Assembly (NCBI RefSeq): GCF_001424025.1
Contig: NZ_LMPZ01000002.1
Coordinates: forward strand, 666,714 to 730,713
Direction: 5' to 3'
From: Brevundimonas sp. Leaf363
Lineage (GTDB): Bacteria; Pseudomonadota; Alphaproteobacteria; Caulobacterales; Caulobacteraceae
DNA length: 64,000 nucleotides
Numbering within the stretch: the first letter of the stretch is position 1; every line of letters begins with the position of its first letter. Positions 8,799-17,910 of this stretch are shown here, one piece after another. The notes below the pieces were generated by a model. It saw nothing but the letters and a program-made list of their open reading frames with translations, searched no databases and had not been told where the DNA came from. The position numbers and the translations under genes were made by a program.

Positions 8799-9170
8799 TC
8801 AGCGGCAGGCCGGCCGCGTCGTGTCGAGGGTGTAGGTATAGCCCCAACGCAGTCCCAACTTCTGCAGGCGTACGGGATCGCCGATGTCGCAGCCATAATG
8901 AAGGGGCACGGGGACCACGACGGACGACCCGTCGACGTCGACCTTCGCAGCCGCGATGACGCTCTTGCCCTGTTGAGTGACGGTCAGGCCGGCGACGCGC
9001 CCTGTGACGGGCTGGGCGGGGTAGTGCGGATCTAGCGTGATCCAGAGAAGAGCTAGAACGAAAACCGTACCAGACAGCGCGATCGGCAGGCCGAGCGATT
9101 CACGCGACGCGCTCAGCCACAGTCGTGTCGTCGCCTTAAGTCCAAGCCGACGGTGCACCGGCTCGCGCAT
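8799..9170 (-). CDS. Hypothetical single-pass membrane protein, 123 aa
   Basis: Not a family I recognise. The start overlaps the aroC stop by ATGA, so it is almost certainly translated with aroC. The product has a short cytoplasmic N-terminus, one membrane helix (LPIALSGTVFVLALLWITL, about residues 26-44) and a soluble beta-rich C-terminal domain with two cysteines (YGCDIGDPV and RPACR). The cysteines could form a disulfide if the domain faces the periplasm. Longer start codons upstream lie inside aroC and are rejected. Confidence 0.65.
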   Translation of the reverse strand: MREPVHRRLGLKATTRLWLSASRESLGLPIALSGTVFVLALLWITLDPHYPAQPVTGRVAGLTVTQQGKSVIAAAKVDVDGSSVVVPVPLHYGCDIGDPVRLQKLGLRWGYTYTLDTTRPACR

Positions 9171-10255
9171 CAACCGACCTGGGCCCGATGCCCCAGCATG
9201 GCGTCGGCCAGGACGCAGGCGGCCATGGCCTCGACCACCGGCACGGCGCGCAGAGCGACGCACGGGTCGTGGCGGCCCTTGGTGCGCAGGTCCACTTCCT
9301 GGCCGTCGCGGTTGACGGTCTGGCGCAGGGTCAGGATGGAGGAGGTGGGCTTGAAGGCGATGCGGGCCGTAATCGGCTGGCCGGTCGAGATGCCGCCCAG
9401 GACGCCGCCCGCGTGGTTCGACAGGAAGACGGGCTGGCCGTTCAGGTCCAGCCGCATCTCGTCGGCGTTGGCTTCGCCCGTCAGTTCTGCGGCGTCGAAG
9501 CCCGCGCCGATCTCCACCCCCTTGGCGGCGTTGATCGACATCATGGCGGCGGCCAGATCCGCGTCCAGCTTGCCGTAGAGGGGCGCGCCCCAGCCGACGG
9601 GCACGCCCGTGACCTCCAGCGCCACCACGGCGCCGATCGACGACCCGGCCTTGCGCACCCCGTCCATATAGGCCTCCCACGCAGGCACGACCTCGGCGGA
9701 GGCGGCGAACAGGGGGTTGTCGTTGACGGCGTCGAAATCGACGGCCTCGGGCGCGATCCGGTGCGGGCCGATCTGGACGATCCCCGCGCGGATGCGCACG
9801 CCGTCGCCCAGCACCTTCCTCGCCACGGCGCCGGCGGCCACGCGCATGGCGGTCTCGCGGGCCGAGGACCGACCGCCGCCGCGGTGATCGCGCACGCCAT
9901 ATTTGGCCTGATAGGCGTAGTCGGCGTGGCCGGGCCGGTAGGCGCGGGCGATTTCGCCATAGTCCTTGGAGCGCGCGTCCTCGTTCTGGATCTCGATGGC
10001 GATGGGCGTGCCGGTCGTGACCGGGCCGTCTCCGTCATCGAAGACGCCGGACAGGATGCGGGCGGTGTCGCTCTCGTTGCGCTGGGTGACGAAGCGGCTA
10101 CCGCCGGGCTTGCGCCGGTCCAGCCAGGGCTGGATGTCGGCCTCGGTCAGCGGGATCAGCGACGGACAGCCGTCGACCACGCAACCGATCGCCGGCCCGT
10201 GGCTCTCGCCCCAGGTGGTCACGCGAAACAGACGGCCGAAGGTGTTCAGGGACAT
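9170..10255 (-). CDS. aroC: Chorismate synthase
   Basis: Last shikimate-pathway enzyme: converts 5-enolpyruvylshikimate 3-phosphate to chorismate with reduced FMN. The 361-residue product has the signatures [16 protein letters not shown] near the N-terminus, [19 protein letters not shown] at about residues 125-143, and the C-terminal [18 protein letters not shown]. Length and motifs are normal. It follows the DnaJ-C-like gene by 9 bp and overlaps the small membrane-protein gene downstream, so the three form one operon. Confidence 0.97.
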   Translation of the reverse strand: MSLNTFGRLFRVTTWGESHGPAIGCVVDGCPSLIPLTEADIQPWLDRRKPGGSRFVTQRNESDTARILSGVFDDGDGPVTTGTPIAIEIQNEDARSKDYGEIARAYRPGHADYAYQAKYGVRDHRGGGRSSARETAMRVAAGAVARKVLGDGVRIRAGIVQIGPHRIAPEAVDFDAVNDNPLFAASAEVVPAWEAYMDGVRKAGSSIGAVVALEVTGVPVGWGAPLYGKLDADLAAAMMSINAAKGVEIGAGFDAAELTGEANADEMRLDLNGQPVFLSNHAGGVLGGISTGQPITARIAFKPTSSILTLRQTVNRDGQEVDLRTKGRHDPCVALRAVPVVEAMAACVLADAMLGHRAQVG

Positions 10256-10264
10256 GGCTTGGCC

Positions 10265-10996
10265 TTAGGCCGCCATGCGCTCCGGCGTCCAGACCCGTGT
10301 GAAGCGGGCCAGCAGGTCTTCGGCCGCCGAGGGGACGTCCTCGGCTTCGACCAGGGTGACGAACAGGTGGCCCTGAGGCCGCGATCCACGCGCGGGCAGG
10401 CCCAGGTTCTTGAGGCGCAGGCGGATGGGATCGGTCAGGCCGCGCGCGACCCAGACCGACTGGATCCCGGCGTGGGTATCGATGTCTATGCGGCCGCCGT
10501 CCCGCAGGACGCGAGGTGAGGCGGGGCAGGTCATGTAGAGGTCGTCGCCCATGCAGATCAGGCCGTCGGACGCTCGGATCAGCACCGGCAGATAGATGTC
10601 CGAACCGTCCGCGCCGCCCCGTTTCAGGCGGATATGCTCGCCGGTGCGCAGGCCCGCCGGAACGGTGAGGCGCAGGGAGCGGTGGTCCAGCCGAACATCG
10701 ACCATGCCGCCGTTCACGGCGCGCATCGGGTCGATGACGACCACAGGCTTGGGCGCGGGCCGTCGGGGCGGCGCCGCCAGGGCGGGGCGGGGAGCGCCTT
10801 GGGCCTGGATCAAGCGGAAGGCGGCGATGACACGGCGGAAACGTGCGGCGTCGCCGCCGGGCGCATCCGGCCGCGCCGCCTTGGCTGCACGGCGGAAAGC
10901 GGCGCCTAGCGCTTCTGCGTCCGCCGGGCCGGTCAGCCCCAACAGCGCATAGGCCTCGACGAGGGAGGCGATTTCCGAGCGCGAGCGCACCTGCAT
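10265..10996 (-). CDS. DnaJ-like protein with CTDI/II-type C-terminal domain
   Basis: Probable co-chaperone or divergent J-protein. The N-terminal part (SLVEAYALLGLTGPADAEALGAAFRRAAKAARPDAPGGDAARFRRVIAAFRLIQ) has the helix layout of a J-domain, but the HPD tripeptide is replaced by RPD, so Hsp70 stimulation is doubtful. The C-terminal part resembles the DnaJ peptide-binding domains (VTVPAGLRTGEHIRLK-like and GLPARGSRPQGHLFVTLV). I use the ATG at 10996, giving 243 residues; a TTG at 11011 would add five residues, and neither has a good ribosome site. It lies upstream of aroC and divergent from pdxH. Confidence 0.72.
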   Translation of the reverse strand: MQVRSRSEIASLVEAYALLGLTGPADAEALGAAFRRAAKAARPDAPGGDAARFRRVIAAFRLIQAQGAPRPALAAPPRRPAPKPVVVIDPMRAVNGGMVDVRLDHRSLRLTVPAGLRTGEHIRLKRGGADGSDIYLPVLIRASDGLICMGDDLYMTCPASPRVLRDGGRIDIDTHAGIQSVWVARGLTDPIRLRLKNLGLPARGSRPQGHLFVTLVEAEDVPSAAEDLLARFTRVWTPERMAA

Positions 10997-11072
10997 GGGC
11001 GACAAAGACAATGAAGATGGTCAATCGCCGGTTAATCGACGCCGATGGCCCGCAGGGCCTATAGGGTGAGGC

Positions 11073-11735
11073 ATGAGCCAGTCGCCCATTCCGCCCAGCC
11101 CGTCCGCCCAGGACTACGCCGCCCAACTGGCCGCCAACGCCGATGAGACGGAGTTCGAGCGGGACGACCCGATCGCCCTGTTCACCGACTGGCTGGCCGA
11201 GGCCCGCAGGACCGAGCCGAACGATTCCAACGCCATGGCCCTGGCCACCGTCGATGCGGATGGGATGCCGGACTGCCGCATGGTGCTGCTGAAGGGCGTC
11301 GATGGGCGCGGCTTCACCTTCTACTCGAACCGCGAGAGCGCCAAGGGTCAGGAGCTGGCGGGCCAGCCGCGCGCCTCACTGCTGTTCCACTGGAAGAGCC
11401 TGCGTCGGCAGGTGCGGATCCGGGGCGGGGTCGAGCCGGTTTCGGCGGAGGAAGCCGACGCCTATTTCGCCAGCCGCGCGAGAGAGAGCCGCATCGGCGC
11501 ATGGGCCTCGGACCAGTCACGGCCCATCGACAGCCGTGCCGCGCTGGAGACCCAGGTGGCCGAGGCCGAGGCCCGGTTCGAGGGACAGGAGCCGCCGCGC
11601 CCCGAACGCTGGATCGGCTGGCGCGTGATCCCCGAGAGCATCGAGTTCTGGCGCGACCGGGCCTTTCGGCTGCACGACCGGATGCTGTTCACGCGGGACG
11701 GCGACGCCTGGGGTCGAACCCGCCTGCAGCCCTAG
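11073..11735 (+). CDS. pdxH: Pyridoxamine 5'-phosphate oxidase
   Basis: FMN enzyme that oxidises pyridoxine or pyridoxamine 5'-phosphate to pyridoxal 5'-phosphate. The 220-residue product has the family blocks [43 protein letters not shown] and the C-terminal signature [24 protein letters not shown]. The N-terminal 25 residues are an unstructured extension, common in this enzyme. It is divergent from the DnaJ-like gene and its last 4 bp overlap the end of the convergent TetR gene. Confidence 0.96.
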   Translation: MSQSPIPPSPSAQDYAAQLAANADETEFERDDPIALFTDWLAEARRTEPNDSNAMALATVDADGMPDCRMVLLKGVDGRGFTFYSNRESAKGQELAGQPRASLLFHWKSLRRQVRIRGGVEPVSAEEADAYFASRARESRIGAWASDQSRPIDSRAALETQVAEAEARFEGQEPPRPERWIGWRVIPESIEFWRDRAFRLHDRMLFTRDGDAWGRTRLQP

Positions 11736-12376
11736 GCGCCGTAGCGGGCAAGGAAGGTCTCGACCGCATCCTCGGCGATCTGCTCGATCGGACGACGGGC
11801 GCGCACTTCGTCGCCGGTCACCAGCGGTACGAAGAAGACCGGGTGCTCGATCATGCCCAGCAACTGACCGGCCGCCCAGGACGGCTTCTCCAGCTTCAGC
11901 TCGCCGCGATCGACCATGCGCGCCAAGGCGTCCATCAGCACCATGCCGAAGTCGGTCCGACCCTTCTCGAAGAAGCGCATCGCCACCTCGTGGAAGCGGG
12001 GCCGCTCGGCCATGACCAGGCGGAAGATGGCGCGGACCAGGGGGTCACGCATGAAGCCGGCATAGCTTTGAGCAAACACCAGCAGTTGCTCCCGCGGCGT
12101 GCCGGACGCCGCGCGCACCTTGGCCATCTGGCGGCCGAAATCCTCGGCGGCGTCGTAGATCACCGCGCTGAACAGCTCGGCCTTGCCCGGGAAGAAGGCG
12201 TACAGCGTGGCGGTCGAGACCCCGGCTTCCCGCGACACGCTCTCCATGCGCGTCAAGGCGTAACCGTGGGTCATGAAATGTCGTCGCGCGGTGGCGAGGA
12301 TCAGGGAATGCCGGTGGTCCGGCTCATTGGTTTCGCTGGAAGAATCGTCAGGCATCGCTGGGAGAATATTGTTCAC
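11732..12376 (-). CDS. TetR/AcrR family transcriptional regulator
   Basis: One-component repressor with an N-terminal HTH ([26 protein letters not shown], about residues 48-73) and a C-terminal TetR_C-like ligand domain ending at residue 214. The frame opens at GTG (12376); an ATG at 12355 gives 207 residues and is about equally likely, since neither has a clear ribosome site. No efflux pump or divergent target is adjacent. The gene follows udk on the same strand by 36 bp, so autoregulation or remote targets are more likely than a neighbour. Confidence 0.85.
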   Translation of the reverse strand: MNNILPAMPDDSSSETNEPDHRHSLILATARRHFMTHGYALTRMESVSREAGVSTATLYAFFPGKAELFSAVIYDAAEDFGRQMAKVRAASGTPREQLLVFAQSYAGFMRDPLVRAIFRLVMAERPRFHEVAMRFFEKGRTDFGMVLMDALARMVDRGELKLEKPSWAAGQLLGMIEHPVFFVPLVTGDEVRARRPIEQIAEDAVETFLARYGA

Positions 12377-12412
12377 CCAAAACCGTGTCGCTTTTGCGAG
12401 CGAACCGCAAGC

Positions 12413-13057
12413 TCAGCCGGTGAACAAGGCGGCGATTTTTGGGTGCGCTAACAAAGGGGCCGCCAGGCGGACGACGGTCTGGGGATCGACCAGGCGTACG
12501 GCGGGGGAGGTGTCGGCCACGATGAAGTCCGCTGCGACCTTGGACGGCTCGGTGAAACGCTCATGTCCCGGACGGACGGTCTTCAGATACTGGTCGATCA
12601 CCGACTGGGCGCTGCGACCCCGCTCCACCTGGTCTCGCAGCAGCCGGCGAATGAAGCGGATGTCGGCCGGAGTGTCCACGAAGACGCGGATATCGAACAA
12701 GGCCGCCAGCGCGGGCGTGCACAGCAGGTGCGCCCCCTCGACCACCACCGCCTCGGCCGGCTCGACAGGCTCGCCGTCGGTCTCGCGTCCATGGGTGATG
12801 AAGGAATAGCGCGGCGCGGTGATCGATCGGCCGGCCCGCAGCATCGTCAGATGTTCGACCAGCAGGTCGTGATCACGCGCCGCCACGTCGTCGAAGTCGA
12901 AGGTGGCCGCGTCGAAACCGGGCAGGGCGGCGGCGTCCAGATAGTAGGCGTCCTCGCGCAGCAGCACGGCCTTGTCGCCCAGGGCGGCGACGACGGTTTC
13001 GGCCAGGGTGCTCTTTCCAGAGCCCGAGCCGCCGGTGATGGCGATCAGGAAGGTCAC
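12413..13057 (-). CDS. udk: Uridine kinase family protein
   Basis: Phosphorylates uridine or cytidine with ATP/GTP in pyrimidine salvage. The 214-residue product has the P-loop GGSGSGKS at residues 9-16, the substrate-binding DAYY at about 36-39, FDFDDVAARD and the Walker-B-like VVVEGAHLL. It starts at GTG with AAGGAAG directly upstream. Some members of this family act on other small substrates, so specificity is inferred. It is divergent from the acyl-CoA ligase gene across a 152-bp promoter region. Confidence 0.86.
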   Translation of the reverse strand: MTFLIAITGGSGSGKSTLAETVVAALGDKAVLLREDAYYLDAAALPGFDAATFDFDDVAARDHDLLVEHLTMLRAGRSITAPRYSFITHGRETDGEPVEPAEAVVVEGAHLLCTPALAALFDIRVFVDTPADIRFIRRLLRDQVERGRSAQSVIDQYLKTVRPGHERFTEPSKVAADFIVADTSPAVRLVDPQTVVRLAAPLLAHPKIAALFTG

Positions 13058-13209
13058 GCGCTTCCTTGGCGTTCAATGGTCCATGATGGCAAGCGCTGGC
13101 GGACAAAGGGCCGCATCAAGGCTTCCCAAGCGTCACGTTGCTTAACAGCGATCACCCGGATAGCGTCGCCGCAAGCATCGCGAAAAGTCGATGCAATCGA
13201 GGGAATGCA

Positions 13210-14856
<1,647 letters not shown>

Positions 14857-14861
14857 ACCGC

Positions 14862-15584
14862 ATGGCGACGGGACGTGGAGGCGCGAGCGGCCGGCTAACG
14901 ACGCTGATGGCGCTGGTCGCTGTCGTGGCCCCGCTGCTGGTCCTCGTCGCGGCCTTCGGGGCCAAGTTCGGCGTCCTGACCCACGATCTGGCTTGGCGGG
15001 TGCTGACCTGGCAGGTGGCTTGGGCGATGGCGTTCGTCGGCGCGGCGGCCGCTCTGGCCGCCGTCGTGACGGCCGCGCGTGACTGGAAGCGGCGGGGCCT
15101 GACTGCGTTTGCGGCCGTGGTAATCGCCGCGGCGACGCTGGGCGGCTTCCTCTATCAGCAGCAACTGCTGGCCGCGTCGGCGCCCTTCGACGTTTCCAGC
15201 GACGTGTCGAACGCACCCGCCTTCTCGGCGGCCGTGAGCCGGCAGCGCCAGGCCGACGGGGCGACCGAAATCTACGTCCACGGCGGCCCCCAGGATTGCC
15301 GAGGCTTGCGGACCGTGCGGACTCAGGTCGCACCGGGCGTCGCCGCCTGGGCGCTGCAGGAGGCGGGGTTCACGCCGCTGGGCGCCGCCGCCTTCAGGGC
15401 CAACGGACGACGCGAGAGCTTCTGGTACGGTTTCGTCCACGACGCCGAGATCCGCATCCGGCCGGGGCAGACGGATGTACACGTCGCGGCTCGCTACGCG
15501 CCGGCGGACGGCGGCGAGGCGTGTCGGCGGGCCATCCGCTTGGTCGAAGCGCTCGACCAGTCGCCGCGTCAGGCCGGACGGTAG
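14862..15584 (+). CDS. DUF1499 family membrane protein
   Basis: Unknown function. The 240-residue product has three predicted membrane helices in its first half (about residues 15-38, 45-70 and 78-98) followed by a soluble DUF1499 domain that begins near DVSNAPAFSAAVSRQRQ and contains DCRGLRTVRTQ and the RRESFWYGFVHDAEIRIRPG block. The start is the ATG five bases after the ligase stop. Its 3' end overlaps the convergent MBL hydrolase by 16 bp. Coupling with the acyl-CoA ligase suggests a membrane or lipid role, by inference only. Confidence 0.78.
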   Translation: MATGRGGASGRLTTLMALVAVVAPLLVLVAAFGAKFGVLTHDLAWRVLTWQVAWAMAFVGAAAALAAVVTAARDWKRRGLTAFAAVVIAAATLGGFLYQQQLLAASAPFDVSSDVSNAPAFSAAVSRQRQADGATEIYVHGGPQDCRGLRTVRTQVAPGVAAWALQEAGFTPLGAAAFRANGRRESFWYGFVHDAEIRIRPGQTDVHVAARYAPADGGEACRRAIRLVEALDQSPRQAGR

Positions 15585-16471
15585 GCTGCGTCCAGCGTCG
15601 GCGCCGGATCGGCCACCGCGCGGCCTTCGCGGACCAGCTTGATCAGATGCGCCAGCATCGACAGGGACGCCGCCGGCCACAGCCGCTCGTCCACGCCAGC
15701 GTAGAGCGCCGGGACCATGGCGCGGATCGTCGTGTCCCCCGCCGTCAGCCGCGCCAGAATCTGACGCTCCCGCTCCAGCCGGTGCTCGCGATAGGCCGAC
15801 AGAAACGGCGCCGGGTCTTCGATGGGCGCGCCGTGCGTCGGATAGAGCCGGCCGAAATCTCTGGCCGAAACGCGCTCCAGACTGCCCAGATAGGCCGCCA
15901 TGTCGCCGTCCGGCGGCGCCACGACGCTGGTCGACCAGCCCATGACATGGTCGCCGCTGAACAGGGCGTTCTCCTCGATCAGCGCAAAGGCCAGATGATC
16001 GGAGGCGTGGCCGGGCGTGGCGACGGTCTCCAGCGTCCAGCCGTCGCCCATGATCCGCTCTCCGTCCGCCAGCATACGATCCGGCCGAAACGCGCCGTCG
16101 CCGGCCTCGAGGTTCTCCGGGTCTGACGCATGGGTCGACGACGCGCCGCCCGCCGCCAGGACGGACGCGCCGGTCATGTCGCTGAGCGGCGCGGCGAGGG
16201 GGTAATGGTCGCGGTGCGCGTGGGTCACCAGGATGTGGCTTACCGTCCGGCCCTTCAGCGCGCCCAGCAGCGCCCGCAGATGCCCCTCATCCAGCGGGCC
16301 GGGATCGATCACCGCCACGCCGGCGCCCGCCTCGGCCCGACCCACGATGTAGACGCCCGTGCCGGTGAAGGTGAACGGGCCGGGGTTGGGCGCGACGATC
16401 CGCTCGACCAGGGGCGACAGCCGGTCAGGCCGGCCATAGGCGAAATCGAACTCTCGGACGAACGGGATCAC
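15569..16471 (-). CDS. MBL-fold metallohydrolase, LACTB2-like
   Basis: Two-metal hydrolase of the metallo-beta-lactamase fold. The 300-residue product has H84-x-H86-x-D88-H89 in VTHAHRDHYP, a later His in TPGHASDHL and the GDHVMGW aspartate, so the metal site is complete. The C-terminal 80 residues form the winged-helix-like extension (ERERQILARLTAGDTTIRAMVPALYAGVDERLWPAA) seen in LACTB2-like hydrolases and endoribonucleases. The substrate may be a thioester, a lactone or RNA; the sequence does not decide. Confidence 0.88.
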   Translation of the reverse strand: MIPFVREFDFAYGRPDRLSPLVERIVAPNPGPFTFTGTGVYIVGRAEAGAGVAVIDPGPLDEGHLRALLGALKGRTVSHILVTHAHRDHYPLAAPLSDMTGASVLAAGGASSTHASDPENLEAGDGAFRPDRMLADGERIMGDGWTLETVATPGHASDHLAFALIEENALFSGDHVMGWSTSVVAPPDGDMAAYLGSLERVSARDFGRLYPTHGAPIEDPAPFLSAYREHRLERERQILARLTAGDTTIRAMVPALYAGVDERLWPAASLSMLAHLIKLVREGRAVADPAPTLDAAYRPA

Positions 16472-16547
16472 GCGGGCCTCGCAGCTTTGGGCGCGGTGGC
16501 GCGGCCCTTGCGCTTAACGGATCGTAAACGGTCCTCAGGAGCGCGTC

Positions 16548-16694
16548 TTGGCCCTATCCGCCGCAGTTTTTGTCTCAAATCGGCTCGCGCCGATCGCCGC
16601 GGCGTTGATCTGTCTCATGGCGGCGCAGCTGATGGTCGCCTCGTGCACCCCGGAGCCGGCGCCCTACGCCGTCCGCGCGGCCATCCAGCGCTAG
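16548..16694 (+). CDS. Possible 48-aa small membrane or secreted protein (TTG start)
   Basis: A 48-codon frame opens at TTG (16548) with AGGAG six bases upstream and closes at TAG, overlapping the last 4 bp of the convergent gene. The product has a hydrophobic stretch LAPIAAALICLMAAQLMVASC followed by TPEPAPYAVRAAIQR, so it looks like a short signal or anchor segment with a lipobox-like VASC. I cannot name it. The start codon is unusual and the frame is short, so this is a moderate-confidence call. Confidence 0.4.
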   Translation: MALSAAVFVSNRLAPIAAALICLMAAQLMVASCTPEPAPYAVRAAIQR

Positions 16695-17098
16695 AGCGGC
16701 AGCCGCGACAGGTCGTAGCCTGCGCCCGCCGCCGTCGCGATCACCTCGTCCGGCCGCGCGCCATCGGCGACCGACGCCATGGCCCAGGCCGCGCTGGACC
16801 GCATGCCGGCCGCGCAGAACATCAGCACCTTGCCCTCGCCGGTCTCGGTCAGAACCTGGCGCGTGCCCTCGACCGCCTCGGGGCCGGGCAGGCCTCGGCA
16901 GGGCAGGGCGACGAACCGCGCCCCGGCCGCCTCGGCCGCCGCCGACAGCGCGGCGTGCGTCGGCTGATCCGCCGCCTCGCCGTCCGGGCGATGGCTGACG
17001 AAGGCGACGAAGCCGGCGTCCACCAGAGCCGCGATCTCGGACGGGTCGATCTGGGGCGACACGGCGACGCGGTCGGTCAGGAAGCGCGGCGTGGTCAT
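16691..17098 (-). CDS. TIGR01244 family sulfur transferase / Blh-type phosphatase
   Basis: Small DUF442 (beta-lactamase-hydrolase-like) domain protein of 135 residues. The active-site loop is C95-A-A-G-M-R100-S, the cysteine-phosphatase/sulfurtransferase type of pocket. The N-terminus has the typical TDRVAVSPQIDPSEIAALVDAGFVAFVSHRPDGE. In relatives this domain is linked to sulfide oxidation or biofilm regulation, but the role here is not evident. Its ATG overlaps the stop of the upstream periplasmic-protein gene (ATGA), so they form a two-gene operon. Confidence 0.85.
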   Translation of the reverse strand: MTTPRFLTDRVAVSPQIDPSEIAALVDAGFVAFVSHRPDGEAADQPTHAALSAAAEAAGARFVALPCRGLPGPEAVEGTRQVLTETGEGKVLMFCAAGMRSSAAWAMASVADGARPDEVIATAAGAGYDLSRLPL

Positions 17099-17604
17099 GG
17101 GTTTTCGCGCCGCACCCGCAGCGGCGCGGCCCCGCCGATGGTCATCAGGTAGCTTCCCAGGGTGGCGCGGCGGATGTGCACGGGCGTGCCGGCGGCCGTG
17201 CGGAAATAGGGCGTGGCGTTGTCCAGTTGTTTCCAGGTCGAACCGTCCTGCAGCACGACGGTCCACTTTCCGCCCGCCTGACGCGCTCGCGCCAGCGTTC
17301 CATCCAGCGATTCCAGCTCGACGGGACGGTCGTCCCCGTTGAAGGGGTTCAGGACGTTCAGGTCGAAGCCGAACGAGCGGCGCTGGGTCTCCGCGACCTC
17401 GCTGCGGCTCAGGACCACCACCTCGCCCTGGGCGCGCGCCGTTTCGAAGGCGGTGACGGCGGCGTCGTAGCAGGCCAGGCGCGCGGCGTCGTCGGCTGTT
17501 GCGCGGCACCGCACAAGATCGGCCGTTGCGCCGTCCTGGGCGAAGGCCGGCGCGGCCAGCAGCATTGCGGCGCCGAACGCTGCGATTCGAATGGTCTTGG
17601 CCAT
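17095..17604 (-). CDS. Hypothetical periplasmic protein, 169 aa
   Basis: The product has a clear Sec signal peptide (MAKTIRIAAFGAAMLLAAPAFA with cleavage before QDG). The mature part begins with a Cys pair in LVRCRATADDAARLACYDAAV, a pattern also seen at the start of type VI secretion-associated and other small periplasmic proteins. A beta-rich domain follows (KWTVVLQDGSTWKQLDNATPYFRTAAGTPVHIRRATLGSYLMTI). No family function is known to me. It is translationally coupled to the DUF442 gene downstream and divergent from the TonB receptor gene. Confidence 0.7.
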   Translation of the reverse strand: MAKTIRIAAFGAAMLLAAPAFAQDGATADLVRCRATADDAARLACYDAAVTAFETARAQGEVVVLSRSEVAETQRRSFGFDLNVLNPFNGDDRPVELESLDGTLARARQAGGKWTVVLQDGSTWKQLDNATPYFRTAAGTPVHIRRATLGSYLMTIGGAAPLRVRRENP

Positions 17605-17910
17605 GATTTATCCCCGATCTGTCCGACCCGCGTGACAGAGGCGCGACGGTCCGTCACGCCCCATACGGGCGAAATCCTACCCTGTGCAGGCCTTTACGGC
17701 GTTTCAACCCCGTAGCTGTCGACCGCGAGTGTGGCGCGATTGCGACAGACTGGCGACGACTGTGTTCAAATCGGGCCGAGCGGCTGGACTTCAAGGCCGG
17801 GTTCCTATGGTTTGCACTGCAACCCAGAACGTTTTGTTCGGGGTGATCGGCTTCGGGTGGGGATACGTCGGATTTTCGACGGCGCCGCGCCAGTCACGGG
17901 AGAACGAGCC
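17605..17910. other. 306-bp divergent intergenic region
   Basis: Lies between the periplasmic-protein gene and the TonB-dependent receptor and should hold both promoters and the receptor leader. I see no convincing hairpin, riboswitch or small gene. It contains a GAAC-N5-GTTC element near 17828-17840, whose spacing does not fit the LexA box. Confidence 0.5.

Noticed and set aside
17828-17840. GAAC-N5-GTTC as a LexA box
   Set aside because: Orientation and spacing differ from GTTC-N7-GTTC, and the downstream gene is a TonB receptor with no DNA-repair link.
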